Position numbers and translations under genes: made by a program. 64,000 bases of DNA from Liolophura sinensis (Eukaryota; Mollusca; Polyplacophora; Chitonida; Chitonidae): positions 7,067,924 through 7,131,923 of the forward strand of contig NC_088306.1 in assembly GCF_032854445.1 (NCBI RefSeq). The letters are read 5' to 3'. Under the pieces are notes generated by a model. It saw only the letters and a program-made list of their open reading frames with translations, was not told where the DNA came from and did no database searches. Below are positions 1 through 11,214 of this stretch, in pieces (within the stretch, counting starts at the first letter, position 1; every line of letters starts with the position of its first letter).

Positions 1-150
1 GATGCCGTATTCAAGAATATTTAACTTATACGATGGAGGCCAGTATTATGATGGGAGGACACCGGGCAGAACTAGGGGAAAACCCACGACTATCCACAGA
101 TTGCTGTCCGAAATGGCCTTTTTTGATAGACGCAGGTCAGATTAAATGTA
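1..150 (-). mobile_element. SINE-1 fragment, 3' part
   Basis: The stretch reads as the reverse complement of the 3' half of SINE-1. It starts inside the TCAAGAATATTT motif and runs through the GGCCAGTATTATGATGGGAG and CGGGCAGA core segments. The tRNA-like head is missing and the left edge is cut by the window. It is diverged from the consensus and has no visible target-site duplication. Confidence 0.8.
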
Positions 151-155
151 TACTT

Positions 156-395
156 ATTTATTTATTTATTTATTAGATTGGTGTTTTACGCCGCACTGAA
201 GGATATTTTCACTTACACGATGGCGGGTAGCAGAGATGGGGGTAAAACTCACGACCATTTGCAGGTTGTTGCAGACCTTCCAACATAAGGCCTGAGAAGA
301 AGCTAGCAAGAGCTGGACCTGGGTTTACGGTGACCGCATTGGTGAGAGGCTCCTGGGTCATTGCGCCGAGCTGTCGTGCTAACCTCAGTGCATAT
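156..395 (-). mobile_element. SINE-1, diverged, nearly full length
   Basis: A (TTTA)n run, the complement of the SINE tail, leads into GATTGGTGTTTTACGCCG and the core. The tRNA-like head complement follows (GGTGAGAGGCTCCTGGGTCA, then a decayed GTGCTAACC). It lies just right of another SINE-1 fragment in the same orientation. The head is too decayed to show intact A and B boxes. Confidence 0.85.
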
Positions 396-1589
396 ATTAT
401 CTTTCACAAATAGCTCTGTGCAATTTAGGATATGCTAGTCTTATTGTGCAGACGCTACTGCCGTCCTTACTTGTTCAAGGTAATAACGCCGTTAGGAAAA
501 CCCTCATCATGGAGAAATCAAACCTTTTTCATGAAGTCGGTAATTGCAATTGTAAAGATATTTTCAGCACATTGAAAGATATTTTTGCGCTTCGCAGAAG
601 CCGTTACGGTATTTTATATAATGTTTAAACAGGTTATAATATAATCCTGTAACAACGTGGTACGGATATCCCTTTCAATTCAAATGCCTAAAATTCAAAT
701 ATGTTATTTTACGTATTTGCCTAAATATTTTTGGACCTCATCGTCTTTTAATGTTCTAAAAGACAAGATAGGCATAGTTAACAAAGTTAGCAAACACATC
801 ATATAAACCATGAATGAAATTCGCCAGAATTCATTGAGAGTTCTATTAATTATTGGCAAAGACATTTGCTTCTCAAACAGCCACATATTTTTCGGAACAA
901 ATCAAATTTATTTAATAACTTCTAATGAATGTTGGGAATGTTTTTCCGTGTTGCATTGCATGAAATTAGATCATCTGGCCTGCCCACGTTGCGAGTCCTT
1001 TCCTTCCATTGCATCTCAGTAACTGAGTGAAGTTCATTAAGATGTCCGCAAACAAAACCATTCCGATACAGAAACCCGACCGCCTTGAACCGACACATTG
1101 TGAACGATGTAAAGTTAGCAACACATTCTTCATGAAGATCTGGAATAAAAAGGATTGCATTTTCTTGGAAACAAGACAAAAGGTGCTTCCGATTCGGTTT
1201 TTGGCAATGTTACAGGACGGCCCTTAATGTATTCGGACAGATGTTATGTTATTCCCCTAAATCTGCATTTACCCGTATAAACCGGTTGTGAATGTTGACC
1301 GTATTACGAAGAACCCATGTGGAAAGCATTCATCTTATGAAAGAAAGATCAGATACGGGAACTTGGGCGATGAGATTTGCACGTTTTTTTCATATTTAAC
1401 AAATACCCAGGGTACCTTGTGCCGTATATAGCATAATATAGAGTGGCCATTTCCACACAGCGAGGCATAAGGACCGAAGCGAAACTATATGACATTATAC
1501 CGTAATTACATCGCCTTACTGTTAAGAAAGATCACCAGATAAACTATTGGCGAGAACCACGGAGAGGGAGATCAATAAGCAGGTTGAAT
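396..1589. other. No gene or repeat recognised
   Basis: Only short overlapping frames of 60-85 codons on both strands (446-628, 704-886, 810-1022, 922-1179, 1027-1227). None has a recognisable domain. I see no tandem structure and no match to the other families in this window. Confidence 0.5.
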
Positions 1590-1855
1590 ACTGAACTCAT
1601 CACATGATTGTCGCCTCTGTATATCTGAAGCACCGGACTCGACGTCTGGAGACTATGCCCGGACTTTTAAAATGGTGTTTACTGCTGCCTCGCTTGGTGC
1701 TCAGAACTGAGAAGTTAAAGCAAGGAAATATGACTGGTTGGTTGGTCCAGTATCGCTATAAGGTAACTGGATGGGGTACGATGTCTGTTATTTTTGGCGG
1801 CATGGGCTCGCCTGCCACAAGAAGACACAACCCAAACCATTCATTCATTCATTCA
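1590..1855 (+). mobile_element. SINE-2 copy with (ATTC)n tail
   Basis: Shares an ordered series of blocks with the copies near 12.4, 21.4 and 50.9 kb: an A-rich ACTTTTAAAATGGT block, GACTGGTTGGTTGGTCCAGT, a GGGGTACGATGTCTG block, and the GCCACAAGAAGACACAA block. It ends in repeats of ATTC (about 1842-1856). The tRNA-like head is not clear. A frame of 89 codons at 1604-1873 lies wholly in this SINE and is not a gene. Confidence 0.75.
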
Positions 1856-2254
1856 TGCGCACTGTGTGTCTGAAGTACTGCCAAGGTGACCATTCCCTAG
1901 CAGAATGTGTGTGTCCGTAAGAAGGGGGGAGGGTGCTTAACTTTTATAACGCCATTATCTTCCCGTCAGGTCAGTGTTGTACAAGTTTTTTCCATTTATA
2001 GGGCCAAATCCTCAGTCACCGGCCTGCACAGATCTTCACCCTCAAAGGGATGCCACTTTAACAGAGGCCATCAATAATGCACGCTTTCCGACGTTCTAAA
2101 TACGTAAATTTGCTTTCCCTTGTAAGTGTGCAAGACCCAGTGACCTAACTCTGCTGGGGGCGATCAAGCTGTCGTCACTTATTCAAGAGTCTTTCTTCTG
2201 CCAGACATTGTCCGACCGATTGTCCCCAAATTCCTGCAGACATGGATTTGTAGC
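1856..2254. other. No gene or repeat recognised
   Basis: Unique-looking sequence with no open frame of note and no match to other parts of the window seen by eye. Confidence 0.4.
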
Positions 2255-2600
2255 AAGTGAGCGGAAAACGTATGACTTATGGTGAATCAGTAGGCATTCG
2301 GACCGTATCAGTCAAACTGTCAAACTATCCAACCACCTACATGTAAGAGACCAACGTTGGTCATGTTAGCTTGTACATATTCAAGTATTCGAATTTATCA
2401 GCGCCTTTTTTCCTCTTAGGCCCTGAACCCTTTCCTGGCCGGAGGTTTTGAAACCTCGCCACTGGGCTGACATCTTTAACGGTGACATATCCAGTAAGCT
2501 TCATTGGATTGAAGGCCATCGATATTGCTCAGTAATTGGCGAAGTGCGATGGCTTTACAGTATCAACATGCCATTTACAGATTAAGCGCGGTATAGATTT
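2255..2600 (+). repeat. Dispersed repeat family E, copy 1
   Basis: Matches 11215-11640 in order. Both contain GAAAACGTAT, then CAGTAGGCATTC, then a GGCCG..GCTTTTGA-like block, then GACATATCCAGTAAGC (GACATCCAGTAAGC in copy 2) followed by ATTGGAT or ATGGAT. The second copy carries a SINE-1 fragment that this one lacks. Class unknown. Confidence 0.55.
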
Positions 2601-2694
2601 TCTTGAGCAAAACTTAAAAATAATTTACATAAAAGAAGTTAACTATTTATACGAACGAACCCACCGATGAAAACTTTAAGAGCTATAACACAAA

Positions 2695-2812
2695 ATGATC
2701 CATTTATCTGATCGGCGTTTTTACGCCGTACTCAAGAATATTTCACGTATACGACAGCATCGAGCATCATGGTGGAAGGAAACCCAGCAAAACCCGAGGA
2801 AACACATTTATT
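2695..2812 (-). mobile_element. SINE-1 fragment
   Basis: GTTTTTACGCCGTACTCAAG starts a reverse-complement copy of the SINE-1 3' end. It continues through the TATACGACAGCATCGAGCAT and GGAAACCCAGC blocks and then loses similarity near the C-rich core. Head absent. Confidence 0.8.
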
Positions 2813-4555
2813 CACTACAAAATCAAATAACACAGGTTAGTACGCAAAATAAACCGGCACAGGGCAATGCGAAGAAAATAAAAGTGTGAAAACGCATAAA
2901 GGCCTTTACCTCCTGCTTTTTCTTATAATTGGGTAATGTCTATTCATATTAAACCAAAAGAAAAAAGATCGTAATGACTCTCAGAAAACGGGCGTTTTTT
3001 TTTTTTTAAAAAACGTTGATTAGTTACATACTGGGGAAATGTAATATTTCAAGAAAAGGTTTAGATAAAATTGATCCATATTAGTAATCTGAATTCGATG
3101 ACTTGATTTGGGTATATTAGCTGAAATCCGTAACAATAGTCTACATGTATTTACGTCATTACAACACAGGTGAGCTAAGCGATTCTTAAGACGTGTTCCC
3201 ATTCTCCCTGCTACACCTCATGTTTTCACGACTAATCTGAACAGTTCTCACTTTTAATTCTAGATTCCCATTCATGAACTTCGCGAACTGCGCGGGTTTA
3301 GCCCGGTTTCTTCGACTTATAAAATTAAGGGAAATATTCTTAATGGGCGCCTAAAATACAATTGAAATGGGGAACCGTTTTCCTTTTCAATGACGTTTAG
3401 TACTCCTTTGTTGCAAAAAATGGTCAAGACAGTTTGAAATCGAATCGACATTGCGCGAGAAACGGTATACCATGATGTAAGAAATGAACTGATCAGCATT
3501 AAGCGTACTTTAAACGGTCTGTCTGTAATGCTGTTATTATTGAGAACTCGTAAGGTTGATATGCTCAGCTTTTTAGAATTCGTTCGGAAATATGTCCATT
3601 ACACTCACGTCTGCACAGATCAAATTTACACGCTACTGGACCGTGTGACCCTTGCCAAGTGGGCCACTCTTTGCCCCACTTTTGACTTAGGTGTTATAAA
3701 TTTTGCTTTAAAGCACAACAGCGGGTGGCCTTATTTTGGGTTAAGCACCTTACAATGCACAGTCTGGCTGCTCCAGACAAGAACAGAACCGGAATTCTCC
3801 TGGCAGTTTCAGAGTTTGTTGTGTCATCCGGAAGATTTTAATTTTTTTTCTTGTAATTTTATTTACAGTGTAAATCATTCCGATCGTGGGACTGGCACAC
3901 ACCATTATCCCAAACACCAACCATCCAGCCAGAGATAATTACTGAGAAGTAGCCATTTACACATCAGCGCAGTGTTTGAGACATTATTCGCAACATATTT
4001 AAACTCGACACAGAAGACAAGGGTTTTAAATTTTTGCCGGATTGAACCTGACCACGCTGTCTCCTACACATGAGATACCGACACGCTAACAGTTATTTTT
4101 GGTTTATATGTTTTTGCTTGTTTCTGTGTATGTGTTTTGTTGTTTGTTTTTTCCCTCTCTCATCAAACTGAACAGTATGATGGCAATCAGATTTATGGTT
4201 GCTGGGAACTGGTTAAGCCCGGAGGAAACCGAATCGCTTCGTCTGGCACATGACAAAGCTCTTAACTGATTTCAAGCCCTAGCCGATAAAGCAGAATTAA
4301 TATTTGGACACAAGACCATATTTGTCATCGTAGGTCGTAGACTGCATTACGTGATGTGAGGCAACTTGATAATCCTTGGTCGACTAAAAAGCATATCACC
4401 GATGTTGATGGTTTTCATCAGAAAAAAAGAAAGAAAAAACCGTTACGTTTTATAAATGTCAAGTTGGGGAATATGTAAATACCATATACAGACAAAGCGC
4501 AGCAATGTTTTAAAATTATCTTTCGATTAGTATAAAAAGTATGCCATTTTCACAT
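2813..4555. other. No gene recognised; one 136-codon frame
   Basis: The longest frame is 3528-3938 (+), 136 codons. Its predicted product has no recognisable domain, signal peptide or low-complexity repeat. It starts at an arbitrary ATG and has no match elsewhere in the window. It could contain an unrecognised exon, but chance is the simpler reading. The rest is plain AT-rich sequence with short T and A runs (near 3000 and 4430). Confidence 0.4.
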
Positions 4556-5010
4556 CACAATACAGATGATGACGTCTAATAAATTGCAATAAACATCATT
4601 TTTTTTTACCTATTTCTACTTAAGTCATGTGGCTAGCGATAAATTGCTACTATTGGGGCATTTACATCAACACTCTGTATGTCTGTGATTATACTGAGAA
4701 TAAGATAGGTTGGGTGGAGTGGACATATACATATCTTATATTTCTTAACTCATCTGTCTGGGATAACAAGAATGGGTTCCCCCGTAACACAAACTATTAT
4801 TGTGCCATGTGTTATATTTTGTATTTAAGGCTCGGTTCAGCCTAATTTTATTGGGGGCGAAAATGACTCCTGACTGAGGTAAACTGACAAGAGGCCGTAT
4901 TTCACCGGCTAAGTGTGACCATTTTCCTTCTATCATACTGTCGTCGCTCCTCTGATTTTACCCTCTATGCTGTACGTTTTTAACTATATCGTACATTACG
5001 TCAACGACGG
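4556..5010 (+). repeat. Dispersed repeat family C, copy 1
   Basis: Shares ordered blocks with copies at 35.1, 37.1, 37.8 (reverse) and 43.9 kb: GACGTCTAATAAATTGCAAT, a GAGGTAAACTGACAAGAGGC block, CGTATTTCACCGGCTA, a CATACTGTCGTCGCTCCTCT block and ATGCTGTACGTTTTTAA. An unrelated-looking stretch (about 4640-4850) sits between the first and second blocks. Class unknown. Confidence 0.65.
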
Positions 5011-5500
5011 ATTAGTAGGGGTGGTTAAGTAGCGTGCACACTCGTACCTTGTCAGTTTGCGGGACGAAAGGTCGCAAGTCACACTTGCATGTGAGAACCT
5101 TTTGTCAGTGAGGAAATTGAGAGCGATTCAGTTGCCTAAGGAAATGAGTAGATCCTTGCAATCTTCGCCAGGTTTCATCATTCATCACCAAGAATGACTT
5201 TACGTTTAATGCTTTTTGCTTCATTTCCCCTGAGACTTTGAGTTACAGCGCCACCTATATCCCCCCCCCCCCCCTTAGACATTCTACTCAATCATGCAGC
5301 TATAATAATATAAGTCAATATCAGTCTCGTTATTCTGTCAGTGAGATCGTAGCCATTGCGCAAATAACTAGGCTATTAAACCATTTGCAATTCCCATTGG
5401 CTGAGGGTTGGGTTTGATCCGTAATTTTTACACTATCTCTGGCCCCAGTTATAAAGCTCATATTGACGTTTGTTGCCATTTAAACTAATAAGGGTAGACC
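5011..5500 (+). repeat. Dispersed repeat family F, copy 1
   Basis: Aligns by eye with 19256-19700: a GTCAGTTTGCGGGACGAAAG/GGTCGCAAGTCACA segment, then TTTAATGCTTTTTGCTTCAT, TTTCCCCTGAG, and ATTCTGTCAGTGAGAT. It contains a 14-base poly-C run (5261-5274) that the other copy lacks. Class unknown. Confidence 0.6.
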
Positions 5501-5521
5501 TAATTATTCAAACTCAAATGA

Positions 5522-5801
5522 GGGGCCTCCGTGGCTCAGTCGGTTAGCGCGCTAGCGCAGCGTAATGACCCAGGAGCCTCTCACCAATGCGGTCGCTGTG
5601 AGTTCAAGTCCAGATCATGCTGCCTTCCTCTCCGGCCGTAAGTGGGAAGGTCTGGCAGCAACCTGCGGATGGTCGTGGGTTTCCCCCGGGCTGTGCCCGG
5701 TTTCCACCCACCATAATTCTGGCCGCCGTCGTATAAGTGAAATATTCTTGAGTACGGCGTAAAACACCAATCAAATAAATAAATAAATAAATCAAACTCA
5801 A
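5522..5801 (+). mobile_element. SINE-1, full length with 14-bp target-site duplication
   Basis: The reference copy. GGGGCCTCCG starts a tRNA-like head with a pol III A box TGGCTCAGTCGG (5532-5543) and a B box AGTTCAAGTCC (5601-5611, consensus GGTTCGANTCC). Then come a body with GTGGGTTTCCCCCGGGCTGT and a CCCACCATAATTCTGG core, a 3' end GAGTACGGCGTAAAACACCA, and an (AAAT)n tail. The element is bounded by TCAAACTCAAATGA at 5508-5521 and 5802-5815, an exact 14-bp direct repeat typical of LINE-driven target-primed insertion. The C-rich core resembles the conserved central domains known from metazoan SINE superfamilies; which one cannot be decided by eye. The frames at 5565-5859 are inside the SINE. 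Confidence 0.97.
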
Positions 5802-5815
5802 ATGAAGGCGATTCG

Positions 5816-6319
5816 GCAGAAATTCGCAAATAATGGAAATACAGGACTTGGGGAAACACCTGTTTTCATGCCAAGAAAACTCGAAACTGATACATAATGA
5901 TATATCAGATTGTAAGGAAAAAATGTAACGAGACTCTTTGTAATATTCCCTGAAAATATTGCCTACTCACGTGTCAGTTGTTGTGCAAAGTTACTAGTAA
6001 TATTACTGCTAGTGATTAAAGGTGTCCATAAAAGTAGACCAATAGATTCTTATCATTACATCTCTTGACATTTTTATAATGATTTTGCAATATTTTATCC
6101 CGTTGCACATTTAGTTTACCATATTTTATGGAGTCGAGGATGACGAATTACTGTCAATGTGTATATTTTCCATTGTCACAGCTGCTCTACTAAGCTGCAG
6201 AATCACAGAATTTGCTTTGAACTACTTCCGTATCGATCGTTAACATTGTATATACAATCGCCGTGGATTTGCTAGCATTGAGTAACCAGTTTGTCTATTT
6301 ACTGCGCGTCAATTACCCA

Positions 6320-6321
<2 letters not shown>
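5816..6321. other. No gene or repeat recognised
   Basis: AT-rich sequence with no similarity noticed to other parts of the window. Confidence 0.4.

Positions 6322-6401
<80 letters not shown>
6322..6401. repeat. (AT)40 microsatellite
   Basis: An uninterrupted 80-base AT dinucleotide run. The apparent 82-codon frame across it reads Tyr-Ile repeats and is an artefact. Confidence 0.99.
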
Positions 6402-6404
<3 letters not shown>

Positions 6405-6549
6405 TGTATGAAGTAACAAAATTCTGTTTCCTGAGTTCAAGCCAAATTAAATTTTATTTATTACATGCTTTTGAATACCAAAAAAAAAAAAAAAACAATT
6501 TTTACTTGTGAATATTATTGTTAGAGAGGAAAAACATTTTCATTTTTGA

Positions 6550-6820
6550 TGGCTCAAAAATAGAACAGACCCTTCTGCCACGGTCAAGTTAATAATGGCA
6601 TGGCCAACTACAAACGACGTTTAACACAAACCACCAAAGAACTTAAATTAGGAAGGAATCTTGCAAAGAGAAACAGTTATGAACGATGTTGGTATTCAAA
6701 TCATGTACAATGCTAGAATGCTAGTATGAAAATATGTATCCCAACTGCGCTTTGATTGAAACTGTTTATATGTCCAACGTGGTGATCTAATTCAAGTGTG
6801 GAGGCAGTAATTATATTGCT
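6550..6820 (+). repeat. Dispersed repeat family D, copy 1
   Basis: Matches 33450-33770 and more weakly 47010-47266: ACAAACCACCAAAGAACTTA-like, a TGCAAAGAGAA block, GGTATTCAAATCATGTAC, ATGCTAGAATGCTAGTATGA, and TGCGCTTTGATTGAAACTGT. It sits directly upstream of a family A copy, so D and A may be parts of one larger element. Class unknown. Confidence 0.6.
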
Positions 6821-6929
6821 CACAGCTAAATGCTCCCGAATTCAAAAGACATTTACACATGGAGAGAAAGCTAATAAAAGGGAAAGGGGAGACGGGTGAC
6901 AAAGAGCACAACTGGAATTCGTTATCTTT

Positions 6930-8205
6930 GAAACTTCGATATGTTTTCAATGACTTTTTACCTTTCTGATATTAGAAAAGTTGATAAGACTAAGATTCCA
7001 GCAGACAGCGGGTCACCATGAGATACACATACAGCTTAACTGAAATGACATGCAAAGCGGCGCATGGTACCGAGCTACTTGTCACGTGACAGAAATAGCA
7101 AATAGAAATTGGTTTTGTACGACGCGGTTAAAACATCAAATATTCACACCCGGACTATCTAGTGTAATCCGTTATGTATCACAACGTCAGCAAACATTTC
7201 TGCAGCCGTTAACAACGCGTCTAGGATCATCCGTCAGAATGCCCATTTAGCAACAGCCTTTTCTTTGTTTTTTTTTAAACTAATGCGGGTTAGTTGAGAC
7301 GGGGATAAGGTACACACAAAATATCCAGGACACTTGTGAGAGGCTTTCCACTGCTATGCATTATTTATCGGTTTTCTCCAACTCGACGACGCTGTGCGTT
7401 ATGCATCCGTTTTTAGACCCAAGAACTCTTGTTGACCGTTGACGATAAACAAGGAACAAAATTTATAAACCGTGGGTTCTTTTTCTAGAAAGCCCTGGAG
7501 CCTGTGTTTCACTGTGTTCAGGTGTTAGATACATGGTGTGGAACAAATCCAGCATAAAAACGATAAGAGGCAAAACTACCTCAAAGCATAAAACTAGATT
7601 TTCGTGCAAAGATATCGTAATGTCAACAGAGAAATATTGAATCTTGAGAAAAAGATAAAAAACGAAATGGAAAGTAATAAATTTACTATGCTTTGATTTC
7701 ATGTAAATATTGGCGTTGTGTGCATGGGGAATATATTGTATTGAAGTAACGTTTCCTTCCGGACGTAACACAAATCGATCCCCGTACCTTCCGCAATTAA
7801 ACCTCAATGTTCCTCAGCATGCTATCTCGCTTCGTTTTATACGTAAAATTATGCCATTGTGCACTCGGTGAGAAAGATCTGTTGGTTGCACTTAAAAAAC
7901 AAAAACTGTGTCATTTCTGATTCAGTGCTGATATCTCTCAGTAGATTCTATGTATGCATGTAGCTGTCACGGATGACACCTTTATAATAATAAAAAATAG
8001 AACATATCCATAAGTGGGTTATTCTGACTGGGTTTCGAAAGGTATAACTTTCTAAAATATTACACAGTTGATTGCTTGGCACGGATACGTGGAATAAGCG
8101 TTACACATATGCGTTGAAATCAGGGAAAATTATCCTTGTTTTCTTTTTCTCCTTAATGAATACCATATAAGGAATCATTCGCTTCCTAAATAAATGAAGA
8201 CAAAT
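6930..8205 (+). repeat. Dispersed repeat family A, copy 1
   Basis: About 1.2 kb that aligns end to end with 14930-16170. Anchors are GATAAGACTAAGAT, AACATCAAATATTCAC, ATCATCCGTCAGAATGC, ATGCATTATTTATCGG, GACGATAAACAAGGAAC, AATTTATAAACCGTGGGTTC, GTCAACAGAGAAATATTG, ATATTACACAGT and GTTGAAATCAGG. Partial copies occur at 28.8 kb and, inverted, at 25.0 and 30.2 kb. No open frame longer than 114 codons is shared and no transposon protein is evident, so it may be non-autonomous. Terminal repeats were not found by eye. Confidence 0.75.
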
Positions 8206-8237
8206 GCATGAACAAAGAAATATCTCGTGGTTGTGAT

Positions 8238-8470
8238 GATTTATTTATTTGAATGGTATTTCGCGCTTTGCGTAACAATATTTCACTTATACCACGGTGG
8301 TCAGCATTATGGTGGTAGGAAAGCGGGCTGAGCCGAAGAAAAACTCACGGCCATACGACCAAAGAGGATGCCCGCTTGAACTTGACTTGAACTCAAACCG
8401 ATCGCATTAGTGGGCGGTTCCTGGGTCATTCTGTTGCGCTTGCACGCTATCCACTAAACCGTAGAGCACA
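8238..8470 (-). mobile_element. SINE-1, diverged, full length
   Basis: TTTATTTATTTGAATGGTAT opens the reversed tail. The core (GGTCAGCATTATGGTGGTAG) and head complement (GTGGGCGGTTCCTGGGTCAT, CTATCCACTAAACC) follow. It lies about 35-60 bp past the end of family A. The second family A copy also has a reversed SINE-1 just past its end (16175), which may reflect a shared ancestor or two independent insertions. Confidence 0.88.
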
Positions 8471-8628
8471 GTTTGTGGTTTTGAGTAGTACATTTAAAAT
8501 ACTTGTACTGAATGAAGATCAAGTGCGCAAGACATATTATGATTCCAAAAACGGTTGGAGAAATTTTTATTGTTGACTTTATCAAGCTATTGGCTTCAGC
8601 TGTTAGTATTGTGTTCGTCACCATTAAC

Positions 8629-8827
8629 TTATTTATTTGATTGGTTTTTTACGCGGTACTGAAGAATATTTCACTTATACGGCTTCGCAGGTTGCTTTAA
8701 GACCTTCCCACTTAAGAGAGGAAACAAGCATGAGCTGGACTTGAACCCACAGCGAGCGCATTGGTGAGAGGCTCCTGTGTCAATATGCTGCGCTAGTGCG
8801 CTAACCAACTGAGCCACGGAGGCCCCT
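8629..8827 (-). mobile_element. SINE-1 with 12-bp target-site duplication and internal deletion
   Basis: Reversed SINE-1 with a well kept head complement (GCTAACCAACTGAGCCACGG). About 60-80 bp of the body is lost between CACTTATACGG and CTTCGCAGGTTGCT. The flanks are GTCACCATTAAC at 8617-8628 and 8828-8839, an exact 12-bp direct repeat. The 61-codon reverse frame at 8671-8856 is inside it. Confidence 0.95.
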
Positions 8828-8839
8828 GTCACCATTAAC

Positions 8840-10930
8840 GATAAATTGAATGCCACTACTTAAAACAATTCACTCTACATTATAAGAACAAAATTCCCAA
8901 ATTTCACCTATACATGTACAAATTAATATATAAGTAAAAGATGATTGTGAAGTCATTATGCTTAATCCGTGTAACCCTATTTCAATGCTTTAAAACAACC
9001 AATATACCACTGGAACGGTGCATCATTTCCACATAAGGATTAGTAAGGTTTCATGATTGTGTAAGTATGCACAGAACGCGCATTTTATTAACAATCAGGG
9101 GGAGATAACTTATATGTAGTTTATGGAAAAGCCTCCATTACCAATTGCTACTTGGAATTTCTCTTTGGTTTAGTTGGAAAAGTGCTTGCTTTCACATCAG
9201 AAGATAATAGTTTAGATCTCCGAATGGCCTACAGAATAAATCTTTTCAACCATTACTGATGAACAGTCAGTACGATATCGTTATTATGACGATTCAACTA
9301 ACAACTGCAATCAGAGCCATGGATACATGTGATAGAGGGTTCGTTTAAGTATACCATCGCCCCTGTCCAGTACCCGCAAAAAAGACTTGATTGCTATTTC
9401 ACACTCTCAGGTCTTGTTGATTAATTTATTTGTTTCATTGGTGTTTTGCACAATAAACATTCTTTTTTTTTTTTCATATTTGGGACTTATAGGTGGAGTG
9501 TCAGGAGAAGGCCACGGCAGTTTGGCGTGTGCTTGATGAATCTGCTGACGCAAAGCTGCAGTCAAACTACCAAGAGCTGGATTCGAAAATGTGATTTTAC
9601 TTGTCAAGAGTCAGCAATCGCTTTTTTTCCTTGAAGCCAGCGATGGCCATTTAACGCTCTGATTACCACAGGCTGATCCATTTCTTCATTCCACCAGCAG
9701 TTTCCCGAATAAAGATGGCAATCTACAACTTACGCCTTTGTAACAACTCTCATAAAAAGTGACCTTCTTTCATCGGTGTTGTCATGCCTTGCGGCTCCAT
9801 CCAACAGCATAAGTACAGTTTAGCATTTCAGTGGTTGCTGTTTGGACACGAAACGTCTGATCATACTAATCCATTTCACAGTTAAAATTTGGGCCAAGCA
9901 CACGGCATCTTAGAATGGCTCGATACGAGGCATTACTGTACATGAATTTATCTTTGCAGTCAATTCTACCAGTCTTTGGCATCTCATTTTCTTGTCCAAT
10001 CAGCTAGTGAATGGTCCACACCGACAGTGACTGTATCACTGGCAATTATGATGCTACTCTTACCGATTACCAGGCTCATATGTCATCGTCTTTGCCTGAC
10101 AACAGTATTATTCCGCTTCGTAACTGACAGGGATTTCCGTTGCTCGTATCCATGGCCACGAATTAGCGAGCTGTGGTCACTGCTTTGAAGAAATCTGACA
10201 TACCGCCATAATCAAAATCCCCAAATCTTAACCGGAAAGCGGCTGTAACTCCCGAAGTCTTGTTAGGAGCTTATACATGTACATTGTACGTACATGTATA
10301 TGAAGTTGTTTCCCTTGTGACAGACTAGATGTATCCATTAGCTACTATGATGAATATTACAACATCTGTGACGGCACGTCAAGGGCAGAGTGATTAAAGC
10401 GTTTGCCTTGTGAGCCTTGTAGAGAAACCTTTATACGTCCTCGTTTGGTGCCCGGTGTGTGAGCAAAAAATTAAATTACTACCCGGTTCCTTATGCCTGG
10501 CGTGTCCAGCATGACTTTCGAATGATGCAGCACAATGAATATGTTTTGTGACAAGCCGCCTTCGAGGAGATCTAAGTATCAGGTCGATAGTCGTAAGACC
10601 CATTTCCAAACATAAAGACACGATGCCAATGGAATACGTAAGTAATATTCCGTTATTTAACAATTATTAAAGTCCAGTTCCGATTTAAAATTTGTAGTTC
10701 ATGAATGATATATGACCCGAATTATCGAATTCGAATTTCTGATACACGTATTTTCTTTCGAGCAAAACTTTCAATATTCAAACATATCATAAATTTTAAT
10801 ACATACGTACAATGATTCCCTGACCTTATCCTCTTGTACTGATCTAATTGAGTAGACAACTGAAGACAACTAAGGTAACAAACTCACTCGAAGGCATGAA
10901 TGGTCTTCAGGAAAATCTGATCACAATTCG
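8840..10930. other. No gene recognised; weak SINE remnants
   Basis: Short frames only (62-89 codons). At 9418-9490 a TTTATTTGTTTCATTGGTGT motif followed by GTTTTGCACAA looks like an eroded reversed SINE-1 3' end interrupted by a T run. At about 10380-10440 a sequence AGAGTGATTAAAGCGTTTGC resembles the D-arm side of tRNA-headed SINEs, without a clear B box. Nothing else was recognised. Confidence 0.4.
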
Positions 10931-11030
10931 ATTGATGTTATGCAAAGAAACCTGTTTCGCAAGCGGAAATGTTTCCACCTTCATTTGACAGCGAATATAT
11001 GGAAGCAAATAGAGCGTCTTTCGCTGCGTC

Positions 11031-11190
11031 TTTACCTCGCGACTTCATTGCCTTGCTGGCTCATTCCCTCGCCTTGTATTACAACGATAGAGACAGTGAG
11101 GTTGCGAGACTCTCCTTTTTACCTCGCTACTTCGCTGCCTCGTTACGTATCATTGTATTACAATGGTTGAGGTAGCAATGTAACGAAAGG
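11031..11190 (+). repeat. 87-bp tandem duplication with TACCTCGC motif
   Basis: TTTACCTCGCGACTTCATTG at 11031 and TTTACCTCGCTACTTCGCTG at 11118 start two similar units 87 bp apart. Each is followed by GTATTACAACGATAG or GTATTACAATGGTTG. The frames through it (10940-11175) are repeats of this unit and not a convincing gene. Confidence 0.55.
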
Positions 11191-11214
11191 TCCTCTATCT
11201 GCTTCCATCCTTGT

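Noticed and set aside
3528-3938. 136-codon frame as a gene
   Set aside because: The predicted product has no recognisable features; a single frame of this length is not unusual by chance.
5565-5859. Frames at 5565-5859, 8671-8856, 12830-13197, 44033-44369, 52976-53252 and 59523-59774
   Set aside because: All lie in SINE-1 copies; similar peptides recur only because the SINE recurs.
6263-6511. 82-codon frame with Tyr-Ile repeats
   Set aside because: It is the translation of an (AT)40 microsatellite.
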